64,000 nucleotides of DNA from Tepidibacter sp. GTDB taxonomy: Bacteria; Bacillota; Clostridia; Peptostreptococcales; Peptostreptococcaceae. Under the pieces are notes generated by a model. That model was not told the DNA's origin and searched no databases. It saw only the letters and a program-made list of their open reading frames with translations. Made by a program: the position numbers and the translations under genes. Positions 1 to 8,410 of the stretch are shown here, piece by piece (positions within the stretch are counted from its first letter, which is position 1; each line of letters starts with the position of its first letter). The stretch covers positions 81,928 through 145,927 of the forward strand of contig NZ_JAOASI010000046.1 in assembly GCF_025210165.1 (NCBI RefSeq). Direction: 5' to 3'.

Positions 1-2
1 GT

Positions 3-299
3 CAAGGAGTTAAGACTGTTATTGTAACAGATGAATATGCAGGAAGAGATGGAGCGTCTCAATCATTAGCAGATGCAGATCCTAAAGCGGATGCAGTTGT
101 TACAGGAGGAAATGCTAATCAAGTTATCGTATTACCTCCAATGGATAAAGTTATAGGACATGTAGAATTTGTAGATACAATAGCTGGTGGATTTGATGGA
201 AGCTTAAGAAAAGATGGAAGTATAGAAGTAGAAATTCAGGCTATAACAGGTGCTACAAATGAAACAGGATTTGGATATTTAACTACTAAAGGATATTAG
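3..299 (+). CDS. GrdE-type glycine/sarcosine/betaine reductase component B proprotein, C-terminal part
   Basis: Open frame running in from the left edge and ending at TAG. The 98 visible residues end in SIEVEIQAITGATNETGFGY..KGY, which I recognise as the C-terminus of the GrdE/GrdG/GrdI family. These proproteins are cleaved to give a pyruvoyl-bearing substrate-binding subunit of the Stickland reductases; the cleavage-site cysteine lies outside the window. The next gene is the selenoprotein partner, about 80 bp away. In the classical glycine operon grdA sits between these two genes. It is absent here, so this may be the sarcosine (GrdG) or betaine (GrdI) version. The family is fairly secure; substrate is not resolved. 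Confidence 0.8.
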   Translation, partial: QGVKTVIVTDEYAGRDGASQSLADADPKADAVVTGGNANQVIVLPPMDKVIGHVEFVDTIAGGFDGSLRKDGSIEVEIQAITGATNETGFGYLTTKGY

Positions 300-377
300 A
301 ATAGATTAATCTTATCTTAATTTAACGAGGAATATAATTTCCTATTCGTTATAAAAAACCTGAGAGGGGTGAGCGTA

Positions 378-1688
378 GTGGAAAAAATAAAAGTAGTTCA
401 TTATATTAATCAGTTTTTCGCAGGAATCGGAGGAGAGGAAAAGGCAGATACTAAGCCTTTGATTATGGAGGAAATGCCTCCTATTAGTAAAAATTTAGAT
501 AAGCTTTTAGGTGAAGAAGCAGATCTTGTAGCAACTGTAGTTTGTGGAGACTCATATTTCAATGAAAACTTAGAGTCTGCAAAAAAAGAAGTTATGGATA
601 TGATAAAACAATTTAATCCTGATTTATTTATAGCTGGACCGGCATTTAATGCAGGAAGATATGGAGTAGCAGCTGGAACTATTACTAAAGAAGTAAAAGA
701 TCAGCTTAATATACCTGTGCTTACTGGTATGTATCCTGAAAATCCAGGAGCAGATATGTTCAAAAAAGAACTTTATATAATTGAGACAAGTAACTCAGCT
801 GCTGGTATGAGAAAGGCTCTTCCAAGTGTTGCTAAATTTGCATTAAAACTTGCAAAAAATGAAACTATAGGTTCGCCTAAAGAAGAAAGTTACATTGAAA
901 GAGGAGTTAGAGTAAATTACTTCTCTGATACTAAAGGATCTACAAGAGCTGTAGATATGATGATTAAAAAATTAAAGGGTGAAGAATACGTAACTGAGTA
1001 TCCTATGCCTGATTTTGATAGAGTAGATCCAAATCCAGCAGTAAAAGATTTATCAAAGTGTAAAATAGCAATTGTAACTTCAGGAGGAATAGTTCCAAAA
1101 GGAAATCCTGATAGAATAGAATCGTCTTCAGCATCTAAATACGGGAAATATGATATATCTGGATTTGATAATTTAACTGAGCAAACACATGAAACTGCTC
1201 ATGGTGGATATGATCCAGTTTATGCAAATGAAGATTCTGATAGAGTAATACCTGTTGATGTTTTAAGAGATTTAGAGAAAGAAGGAGTTATAGGAGAACT
1301 TCATAAATACTTCTATACTACAGTAGGTAATGGTACATCTGTTGCAAATTCAAAGAAATATGCTAGTGAATTCTCTAAAGAATTAATTGAAGATAAAGTA
1401 GATGCGGTTATCTTAACTTCTACGTGAGGTACTTGTACTCGTTGTGGTGCAACGATGGTAAAAGAAATAGAAAGAGCAGGAATACCTGTTGTTCATATTT
1501 GTACAGTAGTTCCTATATCTTTAACTGTTGGAGCAAATAGAATAGTTCCAGCTATAGCAATACCTCATCCTCTAGGAAATCCAGCTTTAGAAGCTAAGGA
1601 TGAAAAATCACTTAGAAGAAAACTAGTTGAAAAATGTTTGAAAGCTTTAACTAAAGAAGTTTCTGAGCAAACTGTATTTGAAGATTAG
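378..1688 (+). CDS. Glycine/sarcosine/betaine reductase component B selenoprotein (GrdB/GrdF/GrdH family), UGA = selenocysteine
   Basis: Partner subunit of the reductase that cleaves C-N bonds of glycine, sarcosine or betaine and passes a selenoether-bound carboxymethyl group to GrdA. The frame is interrupted by one TGA at 1425-1427. Reading it as Sec gives the motif STUGTCTRCGATMVKE, with Sec at residue 350, the position known for GrdB, and a total of 436 aa, the usual family length. The start chosen is GTG at 378, 8 nt after GAGAGGGG; the GTG at 369 overlaps that SD. N-terminus KIKVVHYINQFFAGIGGEE is family-typical. A small hairpin just after the UGA could act as the SECIS. A pipeline without Sec handling would split this into a 352-aa and a 77-aa gene. 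GrdB versus GrdF versus GrdH is not settled. Confidence 0.93.
1440..1454 (+). promoter_or_regulatory. Putative bacterial SECIS hairpin after the Sec UGA
   Basis: CGTTG-TGGTG-CAACG forms a perfect 5-bp stem with a G-rich 5-nt loop. The loop lies 18-22 nt after the UGA, the spacing known for bacterial SECIS apical loops bound by SelB. It is inside the coding region, as expected in bacteria. Confidence 0.6.
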
Positions 1689-1697
1689 AAAAAGACT

Positions 1698-1724
1698 GGG
1701 CAGGTGTATACCTGTCCGTTTTTT
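1698..1724 (+). terminator. Rho-independent terminator after the reductase genes
   Basis: GGGCAGGT / ACCTGTCC stem (one G-U pair), 4-nt loop GTAT, followed by GTTTTTT. It ends the grd-type transcript just after the stop codon. Confidence 0.9.
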
Positions 1725-1744
1725 GAAGTATATAATATTTATAC

Positions 1745-1773
1745 TTAACAAATGCTTTAATATATTATATAAT
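1745..1773 (+). promoter_or_regulatory. Promoter for the BMP lipoprotein gene
   Basis: TTAACA, 17-bp spacer, TATAAT. It would give a leader of about 165 nt before the ATG at 1947. I do not recognise a riboswitch class in that leader. Confidence 0.55.
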
Positions 1774-1884
1774 GTTTATAGCAAGTACAATTTAATAAAT
1801 AATCATATCATTAATATATAATTTGAATAAATACAAATATTAATGAAAATAATAATGTACATAAAAGTTTAAATGTATCTTTAT

Positions 1885-1898
1885 TGAAAAGGTTTTCA
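1885..1898. promoter_or_regulatory. Inverted repeat in the leader, possible operator
   Basis: TGAAAA-GG-TTTTCA, 6-bp perfect arms. It resembles a CcpA cre site but lacks the central CG (one mismatch to TGWNANCGNTNWCA), so the assignment is weak. It lies downstream of the proposed promoter, where a bound repressor could act as a roadblock. Confidence 0.3.
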
Positions 1899-1946
1899 TG
1901 AAGATATGCAAAATAAATAATCAAATCAAATGAGGAGGTTCATTTT

Positions 1947-2987
1947 ATGGCAATGAAGAAAAAGTTAGTTTCTCTTGCATTAACGGCAACATTACTTGGA
2001 ACTATGTTAGTTGGTTGTGGTAAGCCTGCAGAGGAAAATGTTGGAGGAGCTGAAGGTGAAAAAATAGTTAAAGTAGGTATGGTAACAGATACAGGTGGAG
2101 TTAATGACCAATCATTTAACCAATCTGCATGGGAAGGTCTTCAAAAAGCTGAGGCAGATTTAGGAATAAAAGCTAGTTACCAAGAATCTAAACAAGATGC
2201 AGATTATGCTCCAAATATAGAAAACTTAGTAGATCAGGAAAACGATTTAATTTGGGGAATTGGATTTAAAATGGCAGATGCTATTAAAAAAGCTTCTGAA
2301 GATTACCCAGAGCAAAAGTTTGCTATAATAGATAACTCTTATGGAGATGAAACTCCTGAAAACGTAATAGGAGTAACTTTTAAAGAAGAGCAATGCTCAT
2401 ACTTAGTAGGATTAATAGCTGGAAAAATGACTAAGACTAATAAAGTAGGATATATAGGTGGAATAGAAGTACCTCTTATTCAAAGATTTGAATATGGATT
2501 TAAAGCTGGAGTTAAAGAAGCTAATCCAGAAGCAGAAGTACTTACTCAATATGCAAACTCATTCAGTGATTCAGCAAAAGGTAAGGCAATAGCTAAGCAA
2601 ATGTATTCAAATGGAGCTGACATATTATATCATGCAGCTGGAGATACTGGTACAGGTATGATAGAAGCAGCTAAAGAAGAAGGAAAATATGCAATAGGTG
2701 TTGATAGAGACCAAAATTCTCTAGCTCCTGATAATGTTATAACTTCAGCAATGAAGAGAGTTGACAATGCAATGTACGATGTAAGTAAGAAATTAGCAGA
2801 GGGAACTTATGAAGGTGGAACAACTGTAACTTATGGTTTAGCAGAAGGTGGAGTTGACATAGCTCCAACTAGTGATAAAAATGTTCCAGCAGATATATTA
2901 GAATTTGTTAAGGAAGAAAAGCAAAAGATAATTGATGGAGAAATAGTAGTTCCTTCAACTGAAGAAGAATTTAAAGCTATGAAATAA
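1947..2987 (+). CDS. BMP-family substrate-binding lipoprotein (nucleoside-type ABC transporter)
   Basis: Extracellular lipid-anchored binding protein that delivers purine nucleosides or related ligands to the permease encoded next. It has a lipoprotein signal peptide (MKKKLVSLALTATLLGTMLVGC) with lipobox LVGC, then a PnrA/BmpA-type domain beginning KVGMVTDTGGVNDQSFNQSAWEG, which is diagnostic for the family. 346 aa is normal length. Start ATG sits 8 nt after TGAGGAGG. A terminator follows and the ABC operon has its own promoter, so the binding protein can be made in excess over the membrane parts. Nucleoside specificity is inferred from the NupNOPQ-like gene order. Confidence 0.92.
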   Translation: MAMKKKLVSLALTATLLGTMLVGCGKPAEENVGGAEGEKIVKVGMVTDTGGVNDQSFNQSAWEGLQKAEADLGIKASYQESKQDADYAPNIENLVDQENDLIWGIGFKMADAIKKASEDYPEQKFAIIDNSYGDETPENVIGVTFKEEQCSYLVGLIAGKMTKTNKVGYIGGIEVPLIQRFEYGFKAGVKEANPEAEVLTQYANSFSDSAKGKAIAKQMYSNGADILYHAAGDTGTGMIEAAKEEGKYAIGVDRDQNSLAPDNVITSAMKRVDNAMYDVSKKLAEGTYEGGTTVTYGLAEGGVDIAPTSDKNVPADILEFVKEEKQKIIDGEIVVPSTEEEFKAMK

Positions 2988-3005
2988 AAATATATATATA
3001 AAATT

Positions 3006-3033
3006 AAAGCCCAGATATTTTTCTGGGTTTTTA
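3006..3033 (+). terminator. Terminator after the BMP gene
   Basis: CCCAGA / TCTGGG stem with loop TATTT, A-rich before and TTTTT after. It may be partial, allowing some read-through into the ABC genes. Confidence 0.8.
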
Positions 3034-3090
3034 TTATTATATAATAATAAAAAAATATATAACAATAAATTTTAAAAAAATTAAAACTTA

Positions 3091-3119
3091 TTGTTATATT
3101 AAAAAAAATTTAGTATAAT
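3091..3119 (+). promoter_or_regulatory. Promoter of the ABC transporter operon
   Basis: TTGTTA, exactly 17 bp, TATAAT, 43 bp before the TTG start of the ATPase gene. Confidence 0.65.
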
Positions 3120-3161
3120 TAAAAAGGTAAATGTAAAAAATGATTTAAGGAGGGATGAAAG

Positions 3162-4712
3162 TTGGACAATACAAGAAAAAATGTAGATTTTAGTAAAAAA
3201 GTTGTACAAATGAAAGAAATAACCAAAAAATTTGGTAACTTTACAGCTAATGACAATATAGATTTAACTGTCCATAAAGGAGAAGTACATGCACTTCTTG
3301 GAGAAAATGGTGCAGGTAAATCTACACTTATGAATATATTATATGGTCTGTATCAGCCGACTTCGGGAGAAATATATATAAATGAAAAGAAGGTATTAAT
3401 AGACAATCCAAATATAGCTATAGAAAATGGGATAGGAATGGTGCATCAGCATTTTATGTTAGTTCCACCTTTTACAGTAGCGGAAAACATTATCCTGGGA
3501 ATGGAGCCAACTAGTGCACTAGGTAAAATTGATATGAAAAAAGCTATTGAAGATGTAAAGAAAATATCTGAACAATATGGACTTTATGTTGACCCAACTG
3601 CTAAGGTTGAAGATATTACTGTTGGAATGCAGCAAAGAGTGGAGATACTAAAGGCATTATATAGAGGAGCAGAAATTCTTATATTAGATGAACCTACAGC
3701 AGTTTTAACTCCTCAAGAAATAAAAGAATTAATAAATATAATAAGAAATTTAACTAAACAAGGAAAGTCAATAATTATAATAACTCATAAATTAAAAGAA
3801 ATAAAAGAAGCAGCAGATTTTTGTACTATAATAAGAAGAGGTAAGTATATAGACACTGTTGATGTTGAACAAACTACTGAAGATGACCTTGCGGCTATGA
3901 TGGTTGGAAGAGAAGTAAACTTTAAAGTTGATAAAAAAGAACAAAACTTAGGAGATGTAATTTTTAAAGTTGAAGATTTAGTGGCAAAAGATAATAGAGG
4001 CTTAGACGTTTTAAATAAGCTTTCTTTAGAAGTAAGAAAAGGAGAAATATTAGGAATTGCTGGAATTGATGGAAATGGGCAATCTGAGCTTGTTGAAGTA
4101 ATTACAGGACTTAGAAAAGCTGAAAGTGGAATCGTTTTCATAAATGGTAAAGATATAACTAATAACACTCCTAGGGAAATATTTGAAAATGGTCTTTACA
4201 ATATACCAGAAGATAGACAAAAAAGAGGATTAGTTCTTGATTTTACAGTTGCAGAGAATATGGTTCTTGAAAATTATGCAAAACCTCAGTTTGCAAAAGG
4301 CTTCAGATTATTAGAAGATAATATAAAGAATTTTGCAAAGGATTTAATAAATAAGTTTGATGTAAGACCAGCAGATGAAACTTTAAAAGCAAGAGCATTA
4401 TCAGGAGGAAATCAACAAAAGATAATCATAGCTAGAGAGGTAACTAATGACCCTGACCTATTAATAGCTACTCAGCCTACAAGAGGACTTGATGTTGGAG
4501 CTATAGAATTTGTTCATAAGTCATTAGTAGAACAAAGAGATAAAGGAAAAGGAGTACTTTTAGTATCTTTAGAATTAGATGAGGTTATGAGTGTTTCTGA
4601 TAGAATAGCGGTAATTTACGAAGGAAAGATAGTTGGTATCGTAGACTCTAAAGACGCTGATGAAAATACTCTAGGTCTTATGATGGCAGGAGGTACTGAA
4701 GATGAAGAATAA
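3162..4712 (+). CDS. ABC transporter ATP-binding protein, YufO/NupO type (two ATPase domains)
   Basis: Cytoplasmic energising subunit of a carbohydrate/nucleoside-class importer. 516 aa with two nucleotide-binding domains in one chain. The first has Walker A GENGAGKST, Walker B ILILDEPTAVLTP and a degenerate signature (TVGMQQRVEI). The second has GIDGNGQSE in the Walker A position and a normal LSGGNQQK signature, the usual asymmetry in this family. Start is TTG, 7 nt after AAGGAGGG. The 3' end overlaps the next gene by 11 bp, showing translational coupling with the two permeases. Confidence 0.93.
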   Translation: MDNTRKNVDFSKKVVQMKEITKKFGNFTANDNIDLTVHKGEVHALLGENGAGKSTLMNILYGLYQPTSGEIYINEKKVLIDNPNIAIENGIGMVHQHFMLVPPFTVAENIILGMEPTSALGKIDMKKAIEDVKKISEQYGLYVDPTAKVEDITVGMQQRVEILKALYRGAEILILDEPTAVLTPQEIKELINIIRNLTKQGKSIIIITHKLKEIKEAADFCTIIRRGKYIDTVDVEQTTEDDLAAMMVGREVNFKVDKKEQNLGDVIFKVEDLVAKDNRGLDVLNKLSLEVRKGEILGIAGIDGNGQSELVEVITGLRKAESGIVFINGKDITNNTPREIFENGLYNIPEDRQKRGLVLDFTVAENMVLENYAKPQFAKGFRLLEDNIKNFAKDLINKFDVRPADETLKARALSGGNQQKIIIAREVTNDPDLLIATQPTRGLDVGAIEFVHKSLVEQRDKGKGVLLVSLELDEVMSVSDRIAVIYEGKIVGIVDSKDADENTLGLMMAGGTEDEE

Positions 4713-5766
4713 AAAAATAATTAATGATACGCTATTGTATACTCTAATTTCTATATTTTTAGGGCTTCTAGTTGGAGCTGTCGTTCTTAGTGTATCTGGA
4801 TTTAGTCCTATAGAAGGATATGCTGAAATGATTAAAGGAATATTTGGAAAACCTAAGTATGTAGCTTGGACTATAGTAAAAGCAACTCCTTTAATACTTA
4901 CTGGGTTATCTGTAGCATTTGCATTTAGAACAGGATTATTCAATATAGGAGCTGAAGGGCAATTTATAGTTGGAGCGTTAGCTGCAACTCTTGTTGGATA
5001 TTTCGTACATTTACCTGCAATTATACATATTCCATTAACTCTTCTAAGCGGGTGTTTAGCTGGAGCTATATGGGGGGCAATAGCAGGATTATTAAAGTCT
5101 AAGTTTGGAGTTAATGAGGTTATATCTACCATAATGTTAAACTGGATAGCATTTTATTTTTCAAACTACTGTATAATGAAAGAAGGTTTTAGAAAGCCAC
5201 ACACGGAAGCATCTTTTGATATACAAGATACTGCTATTATAGATATAAAATGGCTTAAATCTTTAGTTGGACCAGCGACAAGCGTTAACTGGGGTATAGT
5301 AGTTGCTTTAATATTAATAGTTATAATATCTTATTTATTGTATAAAACTGTATTAGGATTTGAGCTAAGAGCAGTTGGATTTAACAAATATGCAGCAGAG
5401 TATGCTGGAATAAATGTTAACAAATCTATGGTAATATCAATGGCAATAGCTGGACTTTTAGCAGGATCAGCAGGGGCTATGCATGTTATGGGAGTATCCC
5501 ATAAGATAACTATACTTGCGGCTCAAGAAGGCTTTGGATTTGATGGAATCGCAGTTGCTTTAATAGGAAATAATACACCAATAGGAGCTGTATTTGGTGG
5601 ATTCTTATTTGGAGCTCTTAAATATGGTGGAGGAAAGATGCAAAATATTGGAGCGCCAACTGAGGTTATAAATATAGTTATAGGATCTATAATTTATTTT
5701 ATTGCAGCAAGTAGAATGGTAAAAATTATAATAGATAAAATGAGGGGAGGAAAGGCTAATGTTTAG
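4702..5766 (+). CDS. ABC transporter permease, YufP/NupP type
   Basis: Integral membrane subunit of the putative nucleoside importer, 354 aa, hydrophobic throughout, of the branched-chain-amino-acid/ribose permease superfamily. Typical motifs include GLSVAFAFRTGLFNIGAEGQF near the N-terminus and the cytoplasmic coupling segment ELRAVGFNKYAAEYAGI. It starts inside the ATPase gene and overlaps the second permease by 8 bp (ATGTTTAG), so the three membrane and ATPase parts form one coupled operon. Confidence 0.92.
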   Translation: MKNKKIINDTLLYTLISIFLGLLVGAVVLSVSGFSPIEGYAEMIKGIFGKPKYVAWTIVKATPLILTGLSVAFAFRTGLFNIGAEGQFIVGALAATLVGYFVHLPAIIHIPLTLLSGCLAGAIWGAIAGLLKSKFGVNEVISTIMLNWIAFYFSNYCIMKEGFRKPHTEASFDIQDTAIIDIKWLKSLVGPATSVNWGIVVALILIVIISYLLYKTVLGFELRAVGFNKYAAEYAGINVNKSMVISMAIAGLLAGSAGAMHVMGVSHKITILAAQEGFGFDGIAVALIGNNTPIGAVFGGFLFGALKYGGGKMQNIGAPTEVINIVIGSIIYFIAASRMVKIIIDKMRGGKANV

Positions 5767-6700
5767 TAAAAATTTAGCTATGATACTTAGTACAACCCTT
5801 ATGTACTCAACACCGCTTATATTTACTTCTTTAGGAGGAGTTTTTTCTGAGAATGCTGGGGTTGTAAATATAGGGCTTGAAGGTATGATGACTATAGGAG
5901 CTTTTGCAGGTGCAGCAGCAGCCGTAATGACAGGAAATCCGTGGATAGCATTTTTGGTAGCTGGTATAGCAGGTGGTTTATTTGCACTTTTACATGCAAT
6001 AGCTACAATAAAGTTTAATGCAGATCATGTAGTTTCTGGTATAGCAATAAACTTTTTAGCACCAGGTTTTGCATTGTTTTTATGTAGAAGATTATTTGAT
6101 GGATCAACTATGACTCCACCTATGGAGTTAACTCAAAAAATGCCAAGACCATTAAATGGTATGTTTGCTAAAGGAAGCTTTATGGATATAGTATTTAATA
6201 CTTACTCTACAGTTTATATAGCATTTGCTTTAGTTTTACTTACTTGGTTTATACTTTATAAAACTAAGCTTGGTCTTAGAATAAGAGCTGTTGGAGAGCA
6301 TCCAAAAGCAGCAGATACTCTAGGAATAAATGTATATAAGATGAAATATTTATGTGTAATACTATCAGGTGTTCTTGCAGGTTTTGGTGGAGCGTCAATG
6401 AGTTTAGCAATAGTTTCTACATTTAGACCTACACTTATTTCAGGTCAAGGATATATAGCTCTTGCAGCACTTATATTTGGTAAGTGGAAGCCACAAGGAG
6501 CAATGCTTGCATCGTTATTATTTGGTGCATCTACAGGACTTGTTGTATTCTTAGGAAATCCAAGTGTAGGAGTTAATGTATCAGAAAACCTATTATCAAT
6601 GGTACCATATTTAATAACTTTAGTTGTTCTAATAGTATTTGTTGGAAAAGGAAATGGGCCAGCAGCTAATGGGCAACCATATGAAAAAGGTGAAAGATAA
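5759..6700 (+). CDS. ABC transporter permease, YufQ/NupQ type
   Basis: Second membrane subunit, 313 aa. The N-terminal segment STPLIFTSLGGVFSENAGVVNIGLEGMM is the family hallmark, and GLRIRAVGEHPKAADTLGI is the coupling helix facing the ATPase. It pairs with the preceding permease as a heterodimer. Last gene of the operon; a strong terminator follows at once. Confidence 0.92.
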   Translation: MFSKNLAMILSTTLMYSTPLIFTSLGGVFSENAGVVNIGLEGMMTIGAFAGAAAAVMTGNPWIAFLVAGIAGGLFALLHAIATIKFNADHVVSGIAINFLAPGFALFLCRRLFDGSTMTPPMELTQKMPRPLNGMFAKGSFMDIVFNTYSTVYIAFALVLLTWFILYKTKLGLRIRAVGEHPKAADTLGINVYKMKYLCVILSGVLAGFGGASMSLAIVSTFRPTLISGQGYIALAALIFGKWKPQGAMLASLLFGASTGLVVFLGNPSVGVNVSENLLSMVPYLITLVVLIVFVGKGNGPAANGQPYEKGER

Positions 6701-6704
6701 TATT

Positions 6705-6731
6705 AAAAAAGGCGATTTTATCGCCTTTTTT
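6705..6731 (+). terminator. Terminator of the ABC operon
   Basis: AAAGGCGA / TCGCCTTT stem with loop TTTTA and a T-rich tail. Confidence 0.9.
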
Positions 6732-6763
6732 TATTTGGAGAAAATAGAATTAAGAGGTGAAAT

Positions 6764-7525
6764 ATGAAATTTTTAGATAGACCATTTATACCAAAAGAAA
6801 AAGTAAGTCATATAATAATAGATAGAAGAATACCTAAAAATATAGAATATGAATCAAAAAATAGAAATATAGAAATAATAAAGACATGTGAATGTAAAGA
6901 ATTATATGAAGCAGTTAAATATCATGCAGATATGCAAATGTGTTATTTAGGAAAAGGGGACCTAGTAGTAGCTCCAAATTTATATGAAAAGTATAAAAAT
7001 ATAATGAATAAATATAGATTTAATATAATTAAAGGAACAAACTATATCAAAAACAAATATCCATACAATATAAGCTATAATGTGGCACTATTTGGAGAAT
7101 ATGCAATACATAATTTCAAATATACAGATAAAAATATAGTTAAATATATAAATGACAATAATATTAAAAAAATAAATGTTAAGCAAGGGTACTGTAAATG
7201 CTGTATATGTATTGTTGACCAAAATTCTATAATAACATCTGACGTAGGTATATATAAGGAAGTTTTGAAATATAATGAAATAGACTGCTTATTAATACAA
7301 ACAGGAAGCATAGATTTATTTAATATGAATTATGGTTTTATTGGAGGTGTTAGTGGTATTTTATCTTGTGATGAATTAGCTTTTTTAGGCGATATAAAAA
7401 AACATCCAGATTACAATAAAATAAAAGAATTTGTGAATAAGCGAGGTAAAAAAATAATATCTTTGGGAACAAATAAACTTATAGACCTAGGCTCTATAAT
7501 TCCTGTTATGACTAGAAAGGAGTGA
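6764..7525 (+). CDS. DUF6873-type protein (GME fold), function unknown
   Basis: 253 aa. I recognise it as a member of the clostridial DUF6873 family, thought to have the guanidino-group-modifying-enzyme fold, but no catalytic role is established. Visible features are the start MKFLDRPFIPKEKVSHIIIDRRIP, a cysteine cluster YCKCCICIV near residues 145-152, and a glycine-rich segment NYGFIGGVSGILSCDELAFLGD near 190-210. There is no signal peptide or membrane helix, so it is probably cytoplasmic. Start ATG follows AAGAGGTG. It lies 5 bp from the ytxC start and forms a two-gene operon with it. Confidence 0.6.
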   Translation: MKFLDRPFIPKEKVSHIIIDRRIPKNIEYESKNRNIEIIKTCECKELYEAVKYHADMQMCYLGKGDLVVAPNLYEKYKNIMNKYRFNIIKGTNYIKNKYPYNISYNVALFGEYAIHNFKYTDKNIVKYINDNNIKKINVKQGYCKCCICIVDQNSIITSDVGIYKEVLKYNEIDCLLIQTGSIDLFNMNYGFIGGVSGILSCDELAFLGDIKKHPDYNKIKEFVNKRGKKIISLGTNKLIDLGSIIPVMTRKE

Positions 7526-7530
7526 CTTTA

Positions 7531-8313
7531 ATGGAACATATATATTTAGGTATAAGCAATAATTATAAAGAATTGGCAAATGAAATCAAATTAGATAAAA
7601 ATGTAAATCAATTAAAAGGATTAATTGAAATAGACATACCTGTTTATGAAGATAAACAACAAACAAAACTATTGATATGCTCACAATTAACTAACTTTAT
7701 TATAAATAAAGTTAAAAATAAAGTTTTAAAAGAAATTGTAAATACAAGCTATAGAAATACATATTTATCTGAAGTTGATAGCATATATAAATGCTCTTTG
7801 GGGTTGTTTAATAATAAAGAACAGGAAATAAAACGAATTTTATTCAATAGGATGTATACTTATCTTTCAGATAATGATTATTTAAATATAAATGGATTTA
7901 TAAAATTTAGATTAAGAGATTTTATGGATTATATTTTAGAACTAAAGGATAGAGGATTTGAAGAATATTTAATTGAAAAAGACTATAACGAATTTATAAA
8001 ATTATTGAAGTATTTTGTAGATGTACAAGAAGAAAAAATAGAGATTTTAAATCTATATATAGAAAAAGATGGAACATTTAAACTATATGATAAGGATAAC
8101 AAAGACCTAGAAGAAACGTATGCAGAAGATATGTTTGATATAGCTTTAAGAGAAAATATGAATGAAGAGGACTTTTTAATAAGTGCATTGATTACATTAT
8201 GTCCAAAACAAATATATATTCAAGATAATTTAGAAAGCAATCTATCAAAAGAGATTATACAAACTATAAAAGCTATATTTGAAGGAAGGGTTACGGTTGG
8301 TTATAGAGCTTAA
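7531..8313 (+). CDS. ytxC: Putative sporulation protein YtxC
   Basis: 260 aa, soluble and highly charged. The C-terminal half (LNINGFIKFRLRDFMDYILELKD through SALITLCPKQIYIQDN) matches what I know of the YtxC family, which has an unclear role in sporulation. ATG at 7531 is preferred over GTG at 7522 because AAAGGAG lies 8 nt upstream of the ATG. In Bacillus ytxC lies upstream of the thrS and infC-rpmI-rplT region. The same neighbours occur here within 15 kb, which supports the assignment. Confidence 0.75.
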   Translation: MEHIYLGISNNYKELANEIKLDKNVNQLKGLIEIDIPVYEDKQQTKLLICSQLTNFIINKVKNKVLKEIVNTSYRNTYLSEVDSIYKCSLGLFNNKEQEIKRILFNRMYTYLSDNDYLNINGFIKFRLRDFMDYILELKDRGFEEYLIEKDYNEFIKLLKYFVDVQEEKIEILNLYIEKDGTFKLYDKDNKDLEETYAEDMFDIALRENMNEEDFLISALITLCPKQIYIQDNLESNLSKEIIQTIKAIFEGRVTVGYRA

Positions 8314-8327
8314 TGCTCTATTTTTTT
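8304..8327 (+). terminator. Terminator overlapping the ytxC stop codon
   Basis: TAGAGC / GCTCTA stem with the TAA stop codon in the loop, then seven T. Confidence 0.85.
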
Positions 8328-8335
8328 GGCTTTAA

Positions 8336-8367
8336 TTGACATTTTAAACTTATAAATATGTTATAAT
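8336..8367 (+). promoter_or_regulatory. Probable promoter of the hydrogenase-like sensor operon
   Basis: Perfect TTGACA and perfect TATAAT, but 20 bp apart, longer than optimal. The real -10 may be TGTTAT at 8359 with 17-bp spacing. Confidence 0.45.
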
Positions 8368-8410
8368 ATTAACAAAAAGTATATAGAAAAAGCTTTTTGG
8401 AGGTGATTTC

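Noticed and set aside
1455..1688. Separate 77-aa gene after the reductase ORF
   Set aside because: It is the C-terminus of the selenoprotein, in frame after the Sec UGA; together they give the exact family length.
1774..1946. Purine riboswitch in the BMP gene leader
   Set aside because: The nucleoside context invited it, but the conserved three-way junction sequences are absent.
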